DNA of 64,000 bases from NCBI GenBank assembly GCA_017525525.1, contig JAFXSQ010000046.1, positions 1 through 64,000 on the forward strand. The letters run 5' to 3'. Numbering within the stretch: the stretch's first letter is position 1; each line of letters opens with the position of its first letter. The DNA comes from Lachnospiraceae bacterium (GTDB lineage Bacteria; Bacillota; Clostridia; Lachnospirales; Lachnospiraceae). The translations under genes were made by a program, and so were the position numbers. Of this stretch, positions 42,757 to 53,147 are shown one piece after another. The notes below the pieces were generated by a model. The model saw nothing but the letters and a program-made list of their open reading frames with translations. It searched no databases and was not told where the DNA came from.

Positions 42757-43155
42757 TTAGACTCTTCTACGCTTAGGCGGACGGCATCCGTTGTGCGGTA
42801 CCGGAGTAACGTCCTTAATGCTTACAACCTCAAGTCCACAAGCTGAAAGAGCACGGATAGCTGCCTCTCTGCCTGATCCCGGTCCCTTGACCATAACATC
42901 TATAGTCTTAAGCCCGTAAGGAAGCGCTGCTTTAGCAGCTGTCTCTGCTGCCATCTGAGCGGCATACGGAGTAGACTTTCTTGACCCTCTGAAACCAAGT
43001 CCGCCGGCACTTGCCCATGAAAGAGCATTACCCTCGGAATCTGTCAATGTTACAATTGTATTATTGAAAGATGACTGAATATGCGCCTGACCGCGCTCTA
43101 CGCTTCTTCTGACGCGCTTCTTAACAGTCTTCTTTGCTGTTGCCTTACCAGCCAT
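42757..43155 (-). CDS. rpsK: 30S ribosomal protein S11
   Basis: 132 residues; platform protein of the small subunit near the 3' end of 16S rRNA. Motifs [15 protein letters not shown] and [13 protein letters not shown] are typical, ending PPKRRRV. It is 24 bp after rpsM. Confidence 0.98.
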   Translation of the reverse strand: MAGKATAKKTVKKRVRRSVERGQAHIQSSFNNTIVTLTDSEGNALSWASAGGLGFRGSRKSTPYAAQMAAETAAKAALPYGLKTIDVMVKGPGSGREAAIRALSACGLEVVSIKDVTPVPHNGCRPPKRRRV

Positions 43156-43179
43156 TAGTTATTCCTCCTGATCACCTGA

Positions 43180-43548
43180 TTACTTCTTCTTATTAGCTAC
43201 TGTCTTCTTCGGTCCCTTGCGTGTTCTTGCGTTGGTCTTAGTCTTCTGTCCACGAACGGGAAGTCCCTTTCTATGACGGATTCCGCGATAGCAACCAATC
43301 TCCTGAAGACGCTTGATGTTAAGTGCAACCTCTCTACGAAGATCACCTTCTACCATCTGTGTCTCGTTAATGATCTCTGAAATTCTCTTAACCTCATCAT
43401 CGGTCAAGTCACGAACTCTTGTATCAGGGCTAACCTTAGCCTCTTTAAGAATCCTGTTAGAAGAAGTTCTTCCTATACCATATATATAGGTAAGACCAAT
43501 CTCGACGCGCTTATCTCTTGGTAAATCAACACCTGAAATACGTGCCAT
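43180..43548 (-). CDS. rpsM: 30S ribosomal protein S13
   Basis: 122 residues; head protein contacting the P-site tRNA and 50S bridge. Typical motifs are [25 protein letters not shown] and [25 protein letters not shown] 243-bp gap separates it from rpmJ; that gap shows only weak stems (CTTTTGC/GCAAAAG and GATACAG/CTGTATC). Confidence 0.98.
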   Translation of the reverse strand: MARISGVDLPRDKRVEIGLTYIYGIGRTSSNRILKEAKVSPDTRVRDLTDDEVKRISEIINETQMVEGDLRREVALNIKRLQEIGCYRGIRHRKGLPVRGQKTKTNARTRKGPKKTVANKKK

Positions 43549-43791
43549 GAAAATATACCTCCAATTATCAACTAAATCAAATAAGTCTCTTACTATTCAT
43601 GCTTTTGTCCGACAAGTATCTTTTGCTATGCAGCCGCGCATATTAATCGCAAAAGGTGAAATGCATACCCTCGTGACACTCATGAAGTGCCGATACAGCA
43701 AATGACAACTGTATCTTAACAAACAGAAAATCTGCACCCGAAGATGCAATCAGCCGCTAATGAAAATAATTGGTTTGAAAAGGAGCTCCTA

Positions 43792-43905
43792 TTAACCCTG
43801 GCGCTGCTTGTGCTTGGGATTCTCGCAAATTATGCGGATGCTTCCTTTTCTTTTAATGACTTTGCATTTGTCGCAAATAGGTTTAACTGATGCTCTAACC
43901 TTCAT
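43792..43905 (-). CDS. rpmJ: 50S ribosomal protein L36
   Basis: A 37-residue protein read directly from the minus strand: [19 protein letters not shown] ... [11 protein letters not shown]. The zinc ligands C11, C14, C27 and H32 are present, so this is the zinc form. It is isolated by unusually long gaps (357 bp to infA, 243 bp to rpsM). Confidence 0.96.
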   Translation of the reverse strand: MKVRASVKPICDKCKVIKRKGSIRIICENPKHKQRQG

Positions 43906-43976
43906 TAAAATGCACTCCTTTCAATAATACTCCTTAAAAGGTTAAAATCAAGTAGGGAAGACGAAGTCGTACCCTG

Positions 43977-44036
43977 CTTGCCGCGCCGCGCGCATGTCAC
44001 GAAGTGACAATTTACATTATGCGGGCGTGCGCATAA
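43977..44036. repeat. GC-rich repeat in the infA-rpmJ gap
   Basis: The core CCGCGCCGCGCGCATGTCAC, then the GTCAC-GAA-GTGAC hairpin and a GCGTGCGCAT end, match the two copies at 60284-60412. The rest of this 357-bp gap (44037-44262) carries further small palindromes such as CGCGC-TTC-GCGCG and GTGTGC-TTC-GCACAC but no gene. Confidence 0.75.
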
Positions 44037-44262
44037 ACAACGGGCTCCGGAAGAGTCCGCTCGAAACGACATAATATCACTTTTTAAAAATAAATGCAAG
44101 CACTTTTTTAAAATGTATATTTGCTTGTTTTTCTCTTGCACTCTATTACCTTGCAAACTCGCGCTTCGCGCTTTACCGTGTGCTTCGCACACTGTTTGCA
44201 AGTCAGCTCGCCGCGAAAAACAAATGTCCGCTTCGCGGCCGCTTGTTTTTCTCTTGCGCTCG

Positions 44263-44481
44263 CTACTTCGCTCTCCAGGTGATTCTTCCCTTTGTCAGAT
44301 CGTACGGTGAAAGAACAACTGTCACCTTATCTCCGGGAAGTATCCTTATATAATTCATACGAAGCTTTCCGCTTATATGAGCAAGTACCTTAAGCCCGTT
44401 CTCAAGTTCTACCTGAAACATGGCGTTAGGCAGCTTCTCAAGCACTACGCCTTCCATCTCGATTTCATCAGCCTTTGGCAT
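44263..44481 (-). CDS. infA: Translation initiation factor IF-1
   Basis: 72 residues, a single OB fold ([41 protein letters not shown]). It binds the A site of the 30S subunit during initiation. It lies 15 bp after map. The KOW-domain gene that some Clostridia carry between map and infA is absent. Confidence 0.97.
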   Translation of the reverse strand: MPKADEIEMEGVVLEKLPNAMFQVELENGLKVLAHISGKLRMNYIRILPGDKVTVVLSPYDLTKGRITWRAK

Positions 44482-44496
44482 ATTTCTCTCCCCTTC

Positions 44497-45264
44497 CTAA
44501 ACTGATATTCCATGTGCCTTGGTGAGTATCACCGGCTTGTCCTTAGTTATCAGTACCGTGTTCTCGTAATGCGCTGCGGGCTTTCCGTCCGCAGTTACCG
44601 CAGTCCAATCGTCATCTAAAAGCTCAACCTCGTGGTTTCCCATGTTAACCATAGGTTCTATGCACAGGACCATACCCGGTTTAAGCTTGGGTCCCTTTAA
44701 AAACCTCGGGAAATTCGGGATGTTCGGCGCCTCGTGCATCTCCTGCCCTATACCGTGTCCGGTATAGTATCTGTTGGCCGAAAACCCGTTCTTAACTATA
44801 TGTTGAAACACCGCCCTTGATATGTCTCCTATGCGATTTCCGGGAACGCATTGCTTCAATCCCTCGAAGAAGCTTTCCTTTGTTACTCTTATGAGCTTCT
44901 CCTTCTCTTCGCTTATTTTGCCCACACCGTAGGTTCTCGCCGCATCCGCGTGATAACCCTGGTAAGCTGTTACGGTATCAAGACTGACAATGTCGCCATC
45001 CTTCAACTCACGGTACTTGCTCGGTATCCCGTGAACAACCTCATCGTTAACAGACACACATACTGCGGCAGGATAGCCGCAGTAACCGAGACAGGCGGGA
45101 ACGCCTCCTAAGTCTCTCATGGTCTGTTCGCCGATCTTATCGATCTCATATGTAGTGATCCCGGGGACGATCGCCTTCCTCATCTCCTCCATGGCTAAGG
45201 TAAGTATTCTTCCTGCCTCAAGGATAAGGGAAACCTCTCCCTTGGATTTTAACGTGATCGGCAT
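44497..45264 (-). CDS. map: Methionine aminopeptidase, type I
   Basis: 255 residues. It removes the initiator Met from new proteins. The metal site is visible: D in SLDTVTAY, D in YHADAARTYGV, H in YTGHGIGQEMHE, E in LCIEPMV, and the last E near the C-terminus. It is 9 bp after adk. Confidence 0.97.
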   Translation of the reverse strand: MPITLKSKGEVSLILEAGRILTLAMEEMRKAIVPGITTYEIDKIGEQTMRDLGGVPACLGYCGYPAAVCVSVNDEVVHGIPSKYRELKDGDIVSLDTVTAYQGYHADAARTYGVGKISEEKEKLIRVTKESFFEGLKQCVPGNRIGDISRAVFQHIVKNGFSANRYYTGHGIGQEMHEAPNIPNFPRFLKGPKLKPGMVLCIEPMVNMGNHEVELLDDDWTAVTADGKPAAHYENTVLITKDKPVILTKAHGISV

Positions 45265-45273
45265 ATTATCACC

Positions 45274-45918
45274 TTAAGCCCCGAGGATATCCACGATGGC
45301 ATTGAATACATCATTCATATCCACCGTTCCGTCAACCTCTTTAAGCTTGCCCTTCTTCTCGTAGTAATCGATAAGGGGCTGTGTCTGATTGTGGTAAACC
45401 TCAAGTCTGTTCTTTACAGTCTCGGGCTTGTCATCATCTCTTAAGATAAGCTCCTTGCCGCAGGTATCACAGATACCCTCAACCTTGGGAGCATTGTACT
45501 TTATATGATATGTAGCGCCGCAGCCTACGCATGCGCGTCTTCCTGACATACGGTTGATTATGTTCTCATCCGGAACCTCAACATTGATTGCAAAGTCGAT
45601 ATCCTCGCCTGCAGCTGAAAGTGCCTTGTCAAGAGCCTCAGCCTGCGGGATGGTTCTCGGGAAACCGTCAAGAACATATCCGTTCTTAGCATCATCCTCC
45701 TTGAAGCGATCCATGATAAGATCTACAACAAGCTCATCCGGTACAAGCTCACCCTTGTCCATGTACTGCTTAGCCTTAGCGCCAAGCTCGGTTCCGTTCT
45801 TAATATTTGCTCTGAATATATCACCGGTTGAAATGTGCGGTATACCATACTTTGAAGCGATCATCTTCGCCTGTGTACCCTTGCCTGCTCCCGGTGCTCC
45901 TAACATGATTATCTTCAT
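45274..45918 (-). CDS. adk: Adenylate kinase, zinc-lid type
   Basis: 214 residues from ATG 45916-45918, chosen because GGGAGGT lies just before it. P-loop GAPGAGKG; the lid holds four Cys (CVGCG ... CDTCG), the zinc-binding form common in Gram-positives. It converts ATP plus AMP to two ADP. The 168-bp gap to secY carries an inverted-repeat element and a second hairpin. Confidence 0.97.
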   Translation of the reverse strand: MKIIMLGAPGAGKGTQAKMIASKYGIPHISTGDIFRANIKNGTELGAKAKQYMDKGELVPDELVVDLIMDRFKEDDAKNGYVLDGFPRTIPQAEALDKALSAAGEDIDFAINVEVPDENIINRMSGRRACVGCGATYHIKYNAPKVEGICDTCGKELILRDDDKPETVKNRLEVYHNQTQPLIDYYEKKGKLKEVDGTVDMNDVFNAIVDILGA

Positions 45919-45945
45919 ACGATTACCTCCCAATACAATTATAAA

Positions 45946-46027
45946 AGATTCTTCGCTTCGCTCAGAATGACACCTTTTACGGATGCGCTTTGCTTCCCGC
46001 TGTCATCCTGAGCGAAGCGAAGGATCT
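45946..46027. repeat. Miniature inverted-repeat element between secY and adk
   Basis: 27-bp arms (45946-45972 and 46001-46027; core CTTCGCTTCGCTCAG / CTGAGCGAAGCGAAG) match except at two positions, around a 28-bp centre. A half-copy-like sequence occurs at 60489-60519. Very similar GTCATCCTGAGCGAAGCG palindromes are scattered in many bacterial genomes. Confidence 0.85.
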
Positions 46028-46043
46028 ATTCTACTAATGATAC

Positions 46044-46080
46044 CACAAAGTGTGCTCCCCTAAAGAAAGCACACTTTGTG
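46044..46080. repeat. Perfect 13-bp hairpin just after secY
   Basis: Arms CACAAAGTGTGCT (46044-46056) and AGCACACTTTGTG (46068-46080) begin 6 bp after the secY stop. No T-run follows, so it is more likely an mRNA stabiliser or processing stem than a full terminator, although it may attenuate adk-map-infA expression. Confidence 0.75.
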
Positions 46081-46086
46081 TAATGA

Positions 46087-47403
46087 TTACTCTGTTAAGA
46101 ATCCGCTGTAGTTTCTCACAATCATCTTGGACTCGATCTGCTTGATAGTCTCGATTACGACTCCGACGATAATGATGAGTGATGTTCCTCCGAAGGATAC
46201 ATCCGCGCCGAATACTCCGTTGAAGAAGATCGGAATTACAGCTACGATTATAAGACCTACGGCACCAATGAATATGATGTAGTTGAGGATCCTGTTAAGG
46301 TACTCCTGCGTAGGCTTGCCCGGTCTGATTCCCGGGATAAATCCGCCGCCCTTCTTCATGTTGTTGGCTATCTCCATAGGATTGAAGGTAACCGAGGTGT
46401 AGAAGTAAGCGAAGAAGAACACCATAAGTATATAGAAGAGTAAGCCGAGGCTTGCCCACGGATATGACTTGTTGAACCAATAGTTCTGATTCATACCCCT
46501 TAAAATCTTAGCCCATGTTCCGGATGCATTCACGTTGAAAAGGTTCATAACAACCGAAGGCACCGAAAGAATGGAGGATGCGAAGATGACCGGGATAACG
46601 TTCGACGGGTTAACATTTAAAGGGATGAAGCTTCCCTGCTGACCCGCAAGTCTTCTGCCCTGCATCTTCTGCGCGTACTGAACAGGTATCTTTCTCACGC
46701 CGTCCTGAAGAAGAACAACAAGCACGACTGTTACAACTATTACCGCAAGGATGATAGCTGCTGCGATAACCTGATCTACTATATCCTGTCCCTTTATGAA
46801 CCTGTCATAAAGGTTCTGGAAATCACTCGGCATTCTCGATACGATATTTACAAGAAGTATAATCGAGATACCGTTGCCTACTCCGTGCTCTGAGATCTTC
46901 TCACCGAGCCACATAACAAATGCGCTACCGGTAGTAAGCGTGATGATTATTACAAGGTATGCAAGAATCTTGCTGTCTAAGGTAAGGTAATTGCCGCGGT
47001 CGAAGCCGATTGCAAGACCTAAACCTTCAATTACGGAGAGAAGTATGGTCACATATCTTGTGATAGCGGTAATCTTCTTTCTTCCGTCATCTCCATCCTT
47101 CTGAAGCTCCTCCAAAGCAGGAATTGCTATGGTTAAGAGCTGGATGATAATGGATGATGTAATGTACGGGGTAACATTTAAGGCAAATATTGACATCTGC
47201 GTAAATGAACCGCCGGTGAAGGATGCCAGGAAGCTGTTTGAGTCGCCGAGCGTCTGAGCTAAGTACTCCTGAACAGCCGCAACGTTGATTCCGGGCACCG
47301 GGATGAGTGAGCCAAGCCTTGTCACTATCATGATAAAGAATGTGAAAAGAAGGCCCATTCTTATCTCTTTAACCTTAAGTGCATTCCTTAAGCCCTTGAA
47401 CAT
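46087..47403 (-). CDS. secY: Protein translocase subunit SecY
   Basis: 438 residues with ten membrane helices. It forms the channel for secreted proteins, including the giant signal-peptide proteins in this window. Signature GSLIPVPGIN in helix 1 and LQDGVRKIPVQYAQKMQGRR in the loop. It starts 2 bp after rplO. Confidence 0.98.
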   Translation of the reverse strand: MFKGLRNALKVKEIRMGLLFTFFIMIVTRLGSLIPVPGINVAAVQEYLAQTLGDSNSFLASFTGGSFTQMSIFALNVTPYITSSIIIQLLTIAIPALEELQKDGDDGRKKITAITRYVTILLSVIEGLGLAIGFDRGNYLTLDSKILAYLVIIITLTTGSAFVMWLGEKISEHGVGNGISIILLVNIVSRMPSDFQNLYDRFIKGQDIVDQVIAAAIILAVIVVTVVLVVLLQDGVRKIPVQYAQKMQGRRLAGQQGSFIPLNVNPSNVIPVIFASSILSVPSVVMNLFNVNASGTWAKILRGMNQNYWFNKSYPWASLGLLFYILMVFFFAYFYTSVTFNPMEIANNMKKGGGFIPGIRPGKPTQEYLNRILNYIIFIGAVGLIIVAVIPIFFNGVFGADVSFGGTSLIIIVGVVIETIKQIESKMIVRNYSGFLTE

Positions 47404-47405
47404 GC

Positions 47406-47846
47406 TTAGATCACCTCTACCTTTCCGCCGAGAGCCTCTATCTTCTCAGCGGCTGCCTTACTTACTGCATTTACCTTTACATTGAGCTTCTTGGTAAGCT
47501 CACCGTTGCCGAGTATCTTCACGCCGTCTCTCGGGTTCTTAACGAGTCCTGACTCGATAAGAGCTGCTACGGTTACCTCAGCGCCGTCTTCAAAACGCTC
47601 TAAAGCCGATACATTTATGGCTACTATCTCTTTATGATTTCTGCACTTGAAGCCTCTCTTGGGGATTCTTCTGTACAGAGGCATCTGACCACCCTCGAAG
47701 CCGGGTCTCGGCGCGCCTGAACGTGCCTTCTGTCCCTTGTGACCCTTACCGGCGGTCTTGCCATTTCCCGAACCGTGTCCGCGGCCTCTTCTGAAGGCGT
47801 CACTTGCTGTTGCGCCCTCTGCAGGCTTTAAGTTCGATAAATCCAT
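47406..47846 (-). CDS. rplO: 50S ribosomal protein L15
   Basis: 146 residues. The N-terminal extension that threads through 23S rRNA is present ([24 protein letters not shown] by position 25-48), then [18 protein letters not shown]. It is 13 bp after rpmD. Confidence 0.98.
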   Translation of the reverse strand: MDLSNLKPAEGATASDAFRRGRGHGSGNGKTAGKGHKGQKARSGAPRPGFEGGQMPLYRRIPKRGFKCRNHKEIVAINVSALERFEDGAEVTVAALIESGLVKNPRDGVKILGNGELTKKLNVKVNAVSKAAAEKIEALGGKVEVI

Positions 47847-47859
47847 GATAAGTACCTCC

Positions 47860-48045
47860 CTAATTCTCTTCCACCTTGACCAGGTGCTTAACCTGATCGA
47901 TCATGCCCTTAGTTGCTGCGTTGTCCGGAAGCTCTACAGTCTTGTGAAGCTTTGTAAGACCCATGGCCTTAACTGTAGCTCTGTGCTTCGGGATAGCGCC
48001 GATAGGGGACTTTACGAGTGTTACCTTTAAAGTCTTGTCTGCCAT
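47860..48045 (-). CDS. rpmD: 50S ribosomal protein L30
   Basis: 61 residues, the short bacterial form: [20 protein letters not shown] and [13 protein letters not shown]. It is 14 bp after rpsE. Confidence 0.97.
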   Translation of the reverse strand: MADKTLKVTLVKSPIGAIPKHRATVKAMGLTKLHKTVELPDNAATKGMIDQVKHLVKVEEN

Positions 48046-48059
48046 CTCTTACTACCTCC

Positions 48060-48569
48060 TTAGTTAAGAATCTCGTCAACAGACTTACCGCGAAGCTTAG
48101 AAATCTGCTCCGGAGACTTGATCTTAGCAAGTCCGTCGATGGTAGCAAGCACTACGTTCTGCTTATTGTTTGAACCAAGTGACTTAGTACGGATATTCTT
48201 GATGCCTGCGAGCTCGAGCACCTTACGTGCAGGACCTCCGGCGATGATACCGGTACCTTCGGGAGCTGACTTCAACAGTACTCTGGAGCTGTCGAACTCA
48301 CCTGTCCAATCATACGGAATACTTCCGTTCTCATTTATTGCTACGGATACGAGCTTCTTTGTCGCATCCTCCTTGCCCTTTCTTATAGCCTCCGGAATTT
48401 CGGTAGCCTTACCGAGTCCGGCGCCTACGTGACCATTCTTGTCACCTACAACAACAAGTGCAGCAAATCTGAAATTACGACCACCTTTTACGACCTTGGT
48501 TACTCGCTTGATGGCTACTACATTCTCTTCTAACTCCAACTTACTTGCATCTATAATTTCATGCTTCAT
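48060..48569 (-). CDS. rpsE: 30S ribosomal protein S5
   Basis: 169 residues from ATG 48567-48569 ([15 protein letters not shown]), chosen because GAGGGAGG lies upstream; the frame is open another 59 codons back into rplR, but that is chance. The dsRBD-like motif [21 protein letters not shown] and [17 protein letters not shown] are typical. It affects decoding accuracy. Confidence 0.98.
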   Translation of the reverse strand: MKHEIIDASKLELEENVVAIKRVTKVVKGGRNFRFAALVVVGDKNGHVGAGLGKATEIPEAIRKGKEDATKKLVSVAINENGSIPYDWTGEFDSSRVLLKSAPEGTGIIAGGPARKVLELAGIKNIRTKSLGSNNKQNVVLATIDGLAKIKSPEQISKLRGKSVDEILN

Positions 48570-48588
48570 GTGTAGTTTTTCCTCCCTC

Positions 48589-48957
48589 TTAGAATGATAG
48601 ACCTGCTTGCCTTGCTGCTTCTGCCAAAGCCTTGATCTTACCCTGATATATAAATCCGCCTCTGTCAAAGACAACTTCCTTGATGCCTGCCTCAAGAGCT
48701 CTCTTTGCGATAACCTCACCGAGGTAAGCTGCTGCTGCAACATCATTGGTCTTCTCTAAGTTTGCCTTAACATCCTTCTGTAAAGTAGAAGCCGAAACGA
48801 CCGTCTTACCTACCGTATCATCTATGATCTGAGCATACATATGATTGTTGCTCCTGAATACGGCGAGTCTGGGACGAGCTGCATTGCCGCTAAAACGGTT
48901 ACGGATTCTTGAATGCTTCTTTGCGCGAATATCGCTTCTTGATTCCTTCTTTATCAT
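48589..48957 (-). CDS. rplR: 50S ribosomal protein L18
   Basis: 122 residues; binds 5S rRNA with L5. Basic N-terminus, then [20 protein letters not shown] and the end FVFDRGGF-type motif ([22 protein letters not shown]). It is 17 bp after rplF. Confidence 0.98.
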   Translation of the reverse strand: MIKKESRSDIRAKKHSRIRNRFSGNAARPRLAVFRSNNHMYAQIIDDTVGKTVVSASTLQKDVKANLEKTNDVAAAAYLGEVIAKRALEAGIKEVVFDRGGFIYQGKIKALAEAARQAGLSF

Positions 48958-48974
48958 CTTATCCCACTCCTTAA

Positions 48975-49514
48975 TTATTTCTTACCGGTCTTACCGACCT
49001 TACGTCTGATCGTCTCTGTCTGGTACTTAATACCCTTACCCTTGTAAGGCTCAGGTCTTCTCTTGTCTCTGATCTCGGCAGCGTACTGACCAACCTTTTC
49101 CTTGTCGATACCTGTTACGCTGATAACCATATCCTGTACAGTTGTTGTGATGCCCTCGGGATCCTCCATCTCAACCGGATGTGAATAACCGAGTGCAAGC
49201 ACGAGCTTCTTGCCCTGCTTTGAAGCTCTGTAACCGACACCGTTAACCTCAAGGTTCTTTGTGTAACCGTCTGTTACACCGACAACCATGTTGTTGATAA
49301 GTGTTCTTGTAAGGCCGTGAAGTGACTTCATCTTCTTTAAGTCGTTCGGTCTCTTAACAAGAATCTCTGCGCCCTCCTGCGTGATCTCCATCTCGGCAGG
49401 AAGCACTCTCTCTAAGGTACCCTTAGGTCCCTTAACAGTCACCTTATTATTTTCTGCTATCTCTACGGTTACGCCCGCAGGGATGGCGATAGGCATTCTT
49501 CCGATACGTGACAT
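48975..49514 (-). CDS. rplF: 50S ribosomal protein L6
   Basis: 179 residues with the two L6 folds; [14 protein letters not shown] at the start and [16 protein letters not shown] near the end. It lies near the factor-binding site of the large subunit. A 152-bp gap with a tandem duplication separates it from rpsH. Confidence 0.98.
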   Translation of the reverse strand: MSRIGRMPIAIPAGVTVEIAENNKVTVKGPKGTLERVLPAEMEITQEGAEILVKRPNDLKKMKSLHGLTRTLINNMVVGVTDGYTKNLEVNGVGYRASKQGKKLVLALGYSHPVEMEDPEGITTTVQDMVISVTGIDKEKVGQYAAEIRDKRRPEPYKGKGIKYQTETIRRKVGKTGKK

Positions 49515-49557
49515 TTCGCCGTTCCTCCTAATAATATTTCAAATCTCTTCTATCGCT

Positions 49558-49659
49558 CACACTCCACTAAATTCGAACTTCGCAAGCTCGTTCTCATTAA
49601 GTGTCGGTGAGGACTTTCACACTAAACTCAAACTTCGCAAGCTTGTTTTCGTTAAGTGT
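49558..49659. repeat. Tandem duplication in the rpsH-rplF gap
   Basis: Two copies of about 45 bp (49558-49603 and 49617-49659, period about 60) share CACACT..A, AAACTTCGCAAGCT-type cores and TTAAGTGT. Each has the small hairpin AGCTTGCGAAG/CTTCGCAAGCT region. It is non-coding. Confidence 0.8.
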
Positions 49660-49666
49660 TCAATGT

Positions 49667-50068
49667 CTACCAAATGAAAGCAAGAACCTCGCCGCCTACA
49701 TTCTCCTTACGAGCCTGCTTGTCAGTAAGCACACCCTTGTTGGTAGAAATGATAGCTGTTCCCATTCCGCCTAAAACCTTCGGAAGCTCATCCTTGCTTG
49801 CGTATACACGAAGACCCGGCTTTGAAATTCTCTTTAAGCCTGTGATGACCTTCTCGTTCTTGTCAGCACCATACTTTAAGGTGATTCTTAAAGTCTTGAA
49901 GGTGCCTTCCTCTATAACCTCTACTGCCTTTACATAGCCCTCTTCAAGGAGGATGTCGGCAATCGCCTGCTTAATCTTGGATGCAGGTACATCTACTGTG
50001 TCATGTTTTGCAGTATTTGCATTACGGATTCTTGTAAGCATATCTGCAATCGGATCGCTCATCTGCAT
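49667..50068 (-). CDS. rpsH: 30S ribosomal protein S8
   Basis: 133 residues: [15 protein letters not shown] at the start and [28 protein letters not shown] end. It binds 16S helix 21 and in some bacteria represses the spc genes. AAAGGAGG precedes the ATG. It is 16 bp after rpsN. Confidence 0.98.
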   Translation of the reverse strand: MQMSDPIADMLTRIRNANTAKHDTVDVPASKIKQAIADILLEEGYVKAVEVIEEGTFKTLRITLKYGADKNEKVITGLKRISKPGLRVYASKDELPKVLGGMGTAIISTNKGVLTDKQARKENVGGEVLAFIW

Positions 50069-50084
50069 TATTCTTTTCCTCCTT

Positions 50085-50270
50085 TTACCAGCTTGACTTC
50101 TTAACGCCCGGGATTTCTCCCTTGTATGCTAATTCACGGAAGCAGACTCTGCATATTCCGTACTTTCTTAAAACTGAATGCGGACGTCCGCATATTCTGC
50201 AGCGTGTGTACTCTCTTGTAGAGAACTTCTGGGGACGCTGCTGCTTGATCTTCATAGCTGTCTTTGCCAT
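50085..50270 (-). CDS. rpsN: 30S ribosomal protein S14, type Z
   Basis: 61 residues with two CxxC pairs (CRICG and CRVC), the zinc-binding short form. It belongs to the head of the 30S subunit. Having the zinc form in the main cluster is usual for Clostridia. Confidence 0.98.
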   Translation of the reverse strand: MAKTAMKIKQQRPQKFSTREYTRCRICGRPHSVLRKYGICRVCFRELAYKGEIPGVKKSSW

Positions 50271-50284
50271 AAGTGTTCTCCTCC

Positions 50285-50824
50285 CTATCTCTGGAACGGC
50301 ATACCGAAGAGTCTAAGTAACTCTCTGGCTTCCTCATCAGTCTGTGCTGTAGTAACAAAGATTATATCCATACCTCTTACCTTATCCACCTTATCGTACT
50401 CGATCTCGGGGAAGATAAGCTGCTCCTTGATACCTAAAGCATAGTTACCTCTGCCGTCAAATGCATCAGGGTTAACACCTCTGAAGTCACGCACACGCGG
50501 AAGTGCCAGGTTTACAAGTCTGTCAGTAAACTCGTACATCTTCTCACCGCGAAGGGTTACCTTACATCCTATAGGCATTCCTTCTCTTAACTTGAAGTTA
50601 GCGACTGACTTCTTTGCCTTTGTTATAATAGCCTTCTGTCCTGTGATGATCTCTAAATCCTTCACAGCGGCGTCAAGCAGCTTTGCATTCTCTCTTGCTT
50701 CACCAACGCCCATGTTGATAACAACCTTCTCGAGCTTCGGTATCTGCATTACATTCTTGTATCCGAACTTCTTCATCATAGCATCCTTTATCTCGGTGCT
50801 GTACATATCCTTAAGTCTGCTCAA
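50285..50824 (-). CDS. rplE: 50S ribosomal protein L5
   Basis: 179 residues; binds 5S rRNA and contacts P-site tRNA. Typical motifs [35 protein letters not shown] and [20 protein letters not shown]. It is 20 bp after rplX. Confidence 0.98.
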   Translation of the reverse strand: MSRLKDMYSTEIKDAMMKKFGYKNVMQIPKLEKVVINMGVGEARENAKLLDAAVKDLEIITGQKAIITKAKKSVANFKLREGMPIGCKVTLRGEKMYEFTDRLVNLALPRVRDFRGVNPDAFDGRGNYALGIKEQLIFPEIEYDKVDKVRGMDIIFVTTAQTDEEARELLRLFGMPFQR

Positions 50825-50844
50825 AATCCTGACCTCCTTTCCGC

Positions 50845-51162
50845 TTAATCAATGGTCTCGAGCTTGCCGTTAACATGAGCAACTCTGACCTTATTCTTCT
50901 TCTCACCGGTAAAACCGACTCTTACGGTCTTACCCTTGTAGAGATACATTACGTTAGATACATCGAGCGGTGCCTCCTTGTCGATGATACCGCCCTGCTG
51001 ATGCTGCATGTTCGGCTTTGTGTGCTTGTGAACTATGTTGCAGCCCTCAACGGTTACTGTGTTGTTCTTGGTATCTACATCGATGACCTTGCCCTCTTTG
51101 CCCTTGTCCTTGCCGGCAATAATCTGTACGAGGTCACCCTTCTTAATTTTCATTGTAGCCAT
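50845..51162 (-). CDS. rplX: 50S ribosomal protein L24
   Basis: 105 residues with a KOW motif ([20 protein letters not shown]), an assembly initiator at the tunnel exit. Start MATMKI is set by AGGAGG 7 bases upstream. It is 12 bp after rplN. Confidence 0.97.
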   Translation of the reverse strand: MATMKIKKGDLVQIIAGKDKGKEGKVIDVDTKNNTVTVEGCNIVHKHTKPNMQHQQGGIIDKEAPLDVSNVMYLYKGKTVRVGFTGEKKNKVRVAHVNGKLETID

Positions 51163-51174
51163 GAGTCAAACCTC

Positions 51175-51543
51175 CTATAATACTTCCGGAGCAAGGGATA
51201 CGATCTTCATGAACTTCTTGTCACGAAGCTCTCTTGCTACAGGTCCAAATATACGAGTTCCTCTCGGTGTGTTATCATCCTTGATGATAACTGCTGCGTT
51301 CTCATCGAACTTGATGTAAGAACCGTCCTTACGGCGTGCGCCCTTCTTGGAACGTACTACAACGGCCTTAACCACGTCACCCTTCTTTACAACACCGCCC
51401 GGTGTTGCATCTTTAACAGTGGCAACTATGATATCACCGATATTTGCATATCTTCTGGTTGAACCGCCCATAACGCGGATGCAGAGGATTTCCTTAGCAC
51501 CGGTATTGTCGGCAACCTTAAGTCTTGTTTCCTGCTGAACCAT
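51175..51543 (-). CDS. rplN: 50S ribosomal protein L14
   Basis: 122 residues: [19 protein letters not shown] and [24 protein letters not shown] are diagnostic. It forms bridges to the 30S subunit. It is 13 bp after rpsQ. Confidence 0.98.
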   Translation of the reverse strand: MVQQETRLKVADNTGAKEILCIRVMGGSTRRYANIGDIIVATVKDATPGGVVKKGDVVKAVVVRSKKGARRKDGSYIKFDENAAVIIKDDNTPRGTRIFGPVARELRDKKFMKIVSLAPEVL

Positions 51544-51556
51544 CTTATGAGCCTCC

Positions 51557-51811
51557 TTACTTCGCCTTCTCGACTATCTCGACAAGTCTCCATCTCTTAT
51601 CCTTTGAAAGAGGTCTTGTCTCCATAACTCTTACTCTGTCACCGCGCTTGCACTCGTTGTTCTCATCATGAGCCTTAAGCTTATAGGTTCTCTTTACAAT
51701 CTTGCCGTAAAGAGGATGCTTTACATTGTCAACGATCGAAACGACGATGGTCTTGTCCATCTTATCACTTGATACGATACCTACACGTGTCTTTCTTAAG
51801 TTTCTTTCCAC
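51557..51811 (-). CDS. rpsQ: 30S ribosomal protein S17
   Basis: 84 residues, OB fold; [18 protein letters not shown] and [20 protein letters not shown] are typical. It helps early 30S assembly. It is 26 bp after rpmC. Confidence 0.98.
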   Translation of the reverse strand: MERNLRKTRVGIVSSDKMDKTIVVSIVDNVKHPLYGKIVKRTYKLKAHDENNECKRGDRVRVMETRPLSKDKRWRLVEIVEKAK

Positions 51812-51837
51812 GGTATTTATTCCTCCTTACTTCAAAA

Positions 51838-52041
51838 TTAAGCGTTTGCCTTCTTGGCAATCTCTGTCTGAATTCTTGCTATATTCTTTCTTACAGTCTT
51901 GATTCTGCTTGTATTCTCAAGCTGACTGGTAGCATTCTGGAACCTAAGGTTGAAGAGCTCCTTCTTGGCAGTTACGAGATCGCCATTTAACTCTTCAATG
52001 GTCTTCTTGCTTAATTCTTCCTTAAACTCTTTAACCTTCAC
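51838..52041 (-). CDS. rpmC: 50S ribosomal protein L29, GTG start
   Basis: 67 residues, a helical hairpin at the tunnel exit ([18 protein letters not shown]). It begins with GTG at 52039-52041, inside the last codons of rplP (11-bp overlap), so its translation is coupled to rplP. Confidence 0.96.
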   Translation of the reverse strand: MKVKEFKEELSKKTIEELNGDLVTAKKELFNLRFQNATSQLENTSRIKTVRKNIARIQTEIAKKANA

Positions 52042-52471
52042 TGCCGTTTACCTCCTTATCCAGATCAACCTTGGACATAATCTTGCACTTTACAGGCAGC
52101 TTATGTGTTGCAAGACGAAGAGCCTCCTTTGCAACATCCTCCGGTACACCGGCAATCTCGAAGAGAACTCTGCCGGGCTTTACTACTGCTACCCAGTACT
52201 CAAGAGCACCCTTTCCGGAACCCATACGAGTCTCTGCAGGCTTTGCAGTAACCGGCTTGTCCGGGAATATCTTGATCCAAACCTTACCTGTACGCTTTAC
52301 ATATCTTGTCATGGCGATACGGGCTGCCTCAATCTGATTGGACTTTATCCATGCGGGCTCAACTGCCACGATACCGTACTCACCGTCTGTAATCCTGTTT
52401 CCTCTGAGCGCCTTACCTGCCATGGTTCCTCTGAACTGCTTACGGCGCTTTACACGTTTTGGCATTAACAT
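52031..52471 (-). CDS. rplP: 50S ribosomal protein L16
   Basis: 146 residues; sits by the A-site tRNA elbow. Start [15 protein letters not shown], directly after the rpsC stop (TAA-ATG) with GGAAGGGAG upstream; the ATG two codons later is the usual family start and may be the one used. [22 protein letters not shown] is diagnostic. Confidence 0.97.
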   Translation of the reverse strand: MLMPKRVKRRKQFRGTMAGKALRGNRITDGEYGIVAVEPAWIKSNQIEAARIAMTRYVKRTGKVWIKIFPDKPVTAKPAETRMGSGKGALEYWVAVVKPGRVLFEIAGVPEDVAKEALRLATHKLPVKCKIMSKVDLDKEVNGSEG

Positions 52472-53137
52472 TTATTTATCGCTCCCTTCCTTATCGTTCT
52501 TAACAGGAAGCACCTCACCATGGTAAATCCAGGTCTTAACTCCGACCTTACCGTAGGTGGTATCTGCCTCTGCGAATCCATAGTCAATATCGGCACGAAG
52601 TGTCTGAAGCGGGATAGTACCCTCGCTGTAGAACTCGGTTCTTGCCATATCTGCGCCGCCAAGTCTTCCTGAGCAGGCAGCCTTGATACCCTGAGCGCCG
52701 GCCTTCATAGCTCTTCCCATGCAGGACTTCATAGCCCTTCTGAAGGAGATACGAGCCTCAAGCTGCTCAGCGATGTTCTCTGCTACGAGCTGTGCGTTTA
52801 AGTCAGGCTTCTTAACCTCTAAGATCTCGATGAAGAGCTTCTTCTTGGTAAGCTTCTGAACTTCGCCCTTGATCTTCTCAATACCTGCGCCACCCTTACC
52901 GATTACAACACCGGGCTTTGCTGTATGTACGTTAACCTTTACTCTGTCAGCAGTTCTCTCAATCTCTACCTTGGCGATGTTTGCCTGATAGAGCTTCTTC
53001 TTTATGTACTCTCTTATCTTATAATCCTCAACAAGGTTGTCAGCGAATTCGCCGTTCTTGGTCTCAGCGTACCACTTTGAATCCCAATCCTTGATGATTC
53101 CGACTCTTAAACCGTGTGGATTAACTTTCTGTCCCAT
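52472..53137 (-). CDS. rpsC: 30S ribosomal protein S3
   Basis: 221 residues with the KH-2 RNA-binding domain ([19 protein letters not shown]) and the mRNA-entry helicase region. [13 protein letters not shown] starts the protein. It is 10 bp after rplV and abuts rplP. Confidence 0.98.
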   Translation of the reverse strand: MGQKVNPHGLRVGIIKDWDSKWYAETKNGEFADNLVEDYKIREYIKKKLYQANIAKVEIERTADRVKVNVHTAKPGVVIGKGGAGIEKIKGEVQKLTKKKLFIEILEVKKPDLNAQLVAENIAEQLEARISFRRAMKSCMGRAMKAGAQGIKAACSGRLGGADMARTEFYSEGTIPLQTLRADIDYGFAEADTTYGKVGVKTWIYHGEVLPVKNDKEGSDK

Positions 53138-53147
53138 CGCTTACCTC

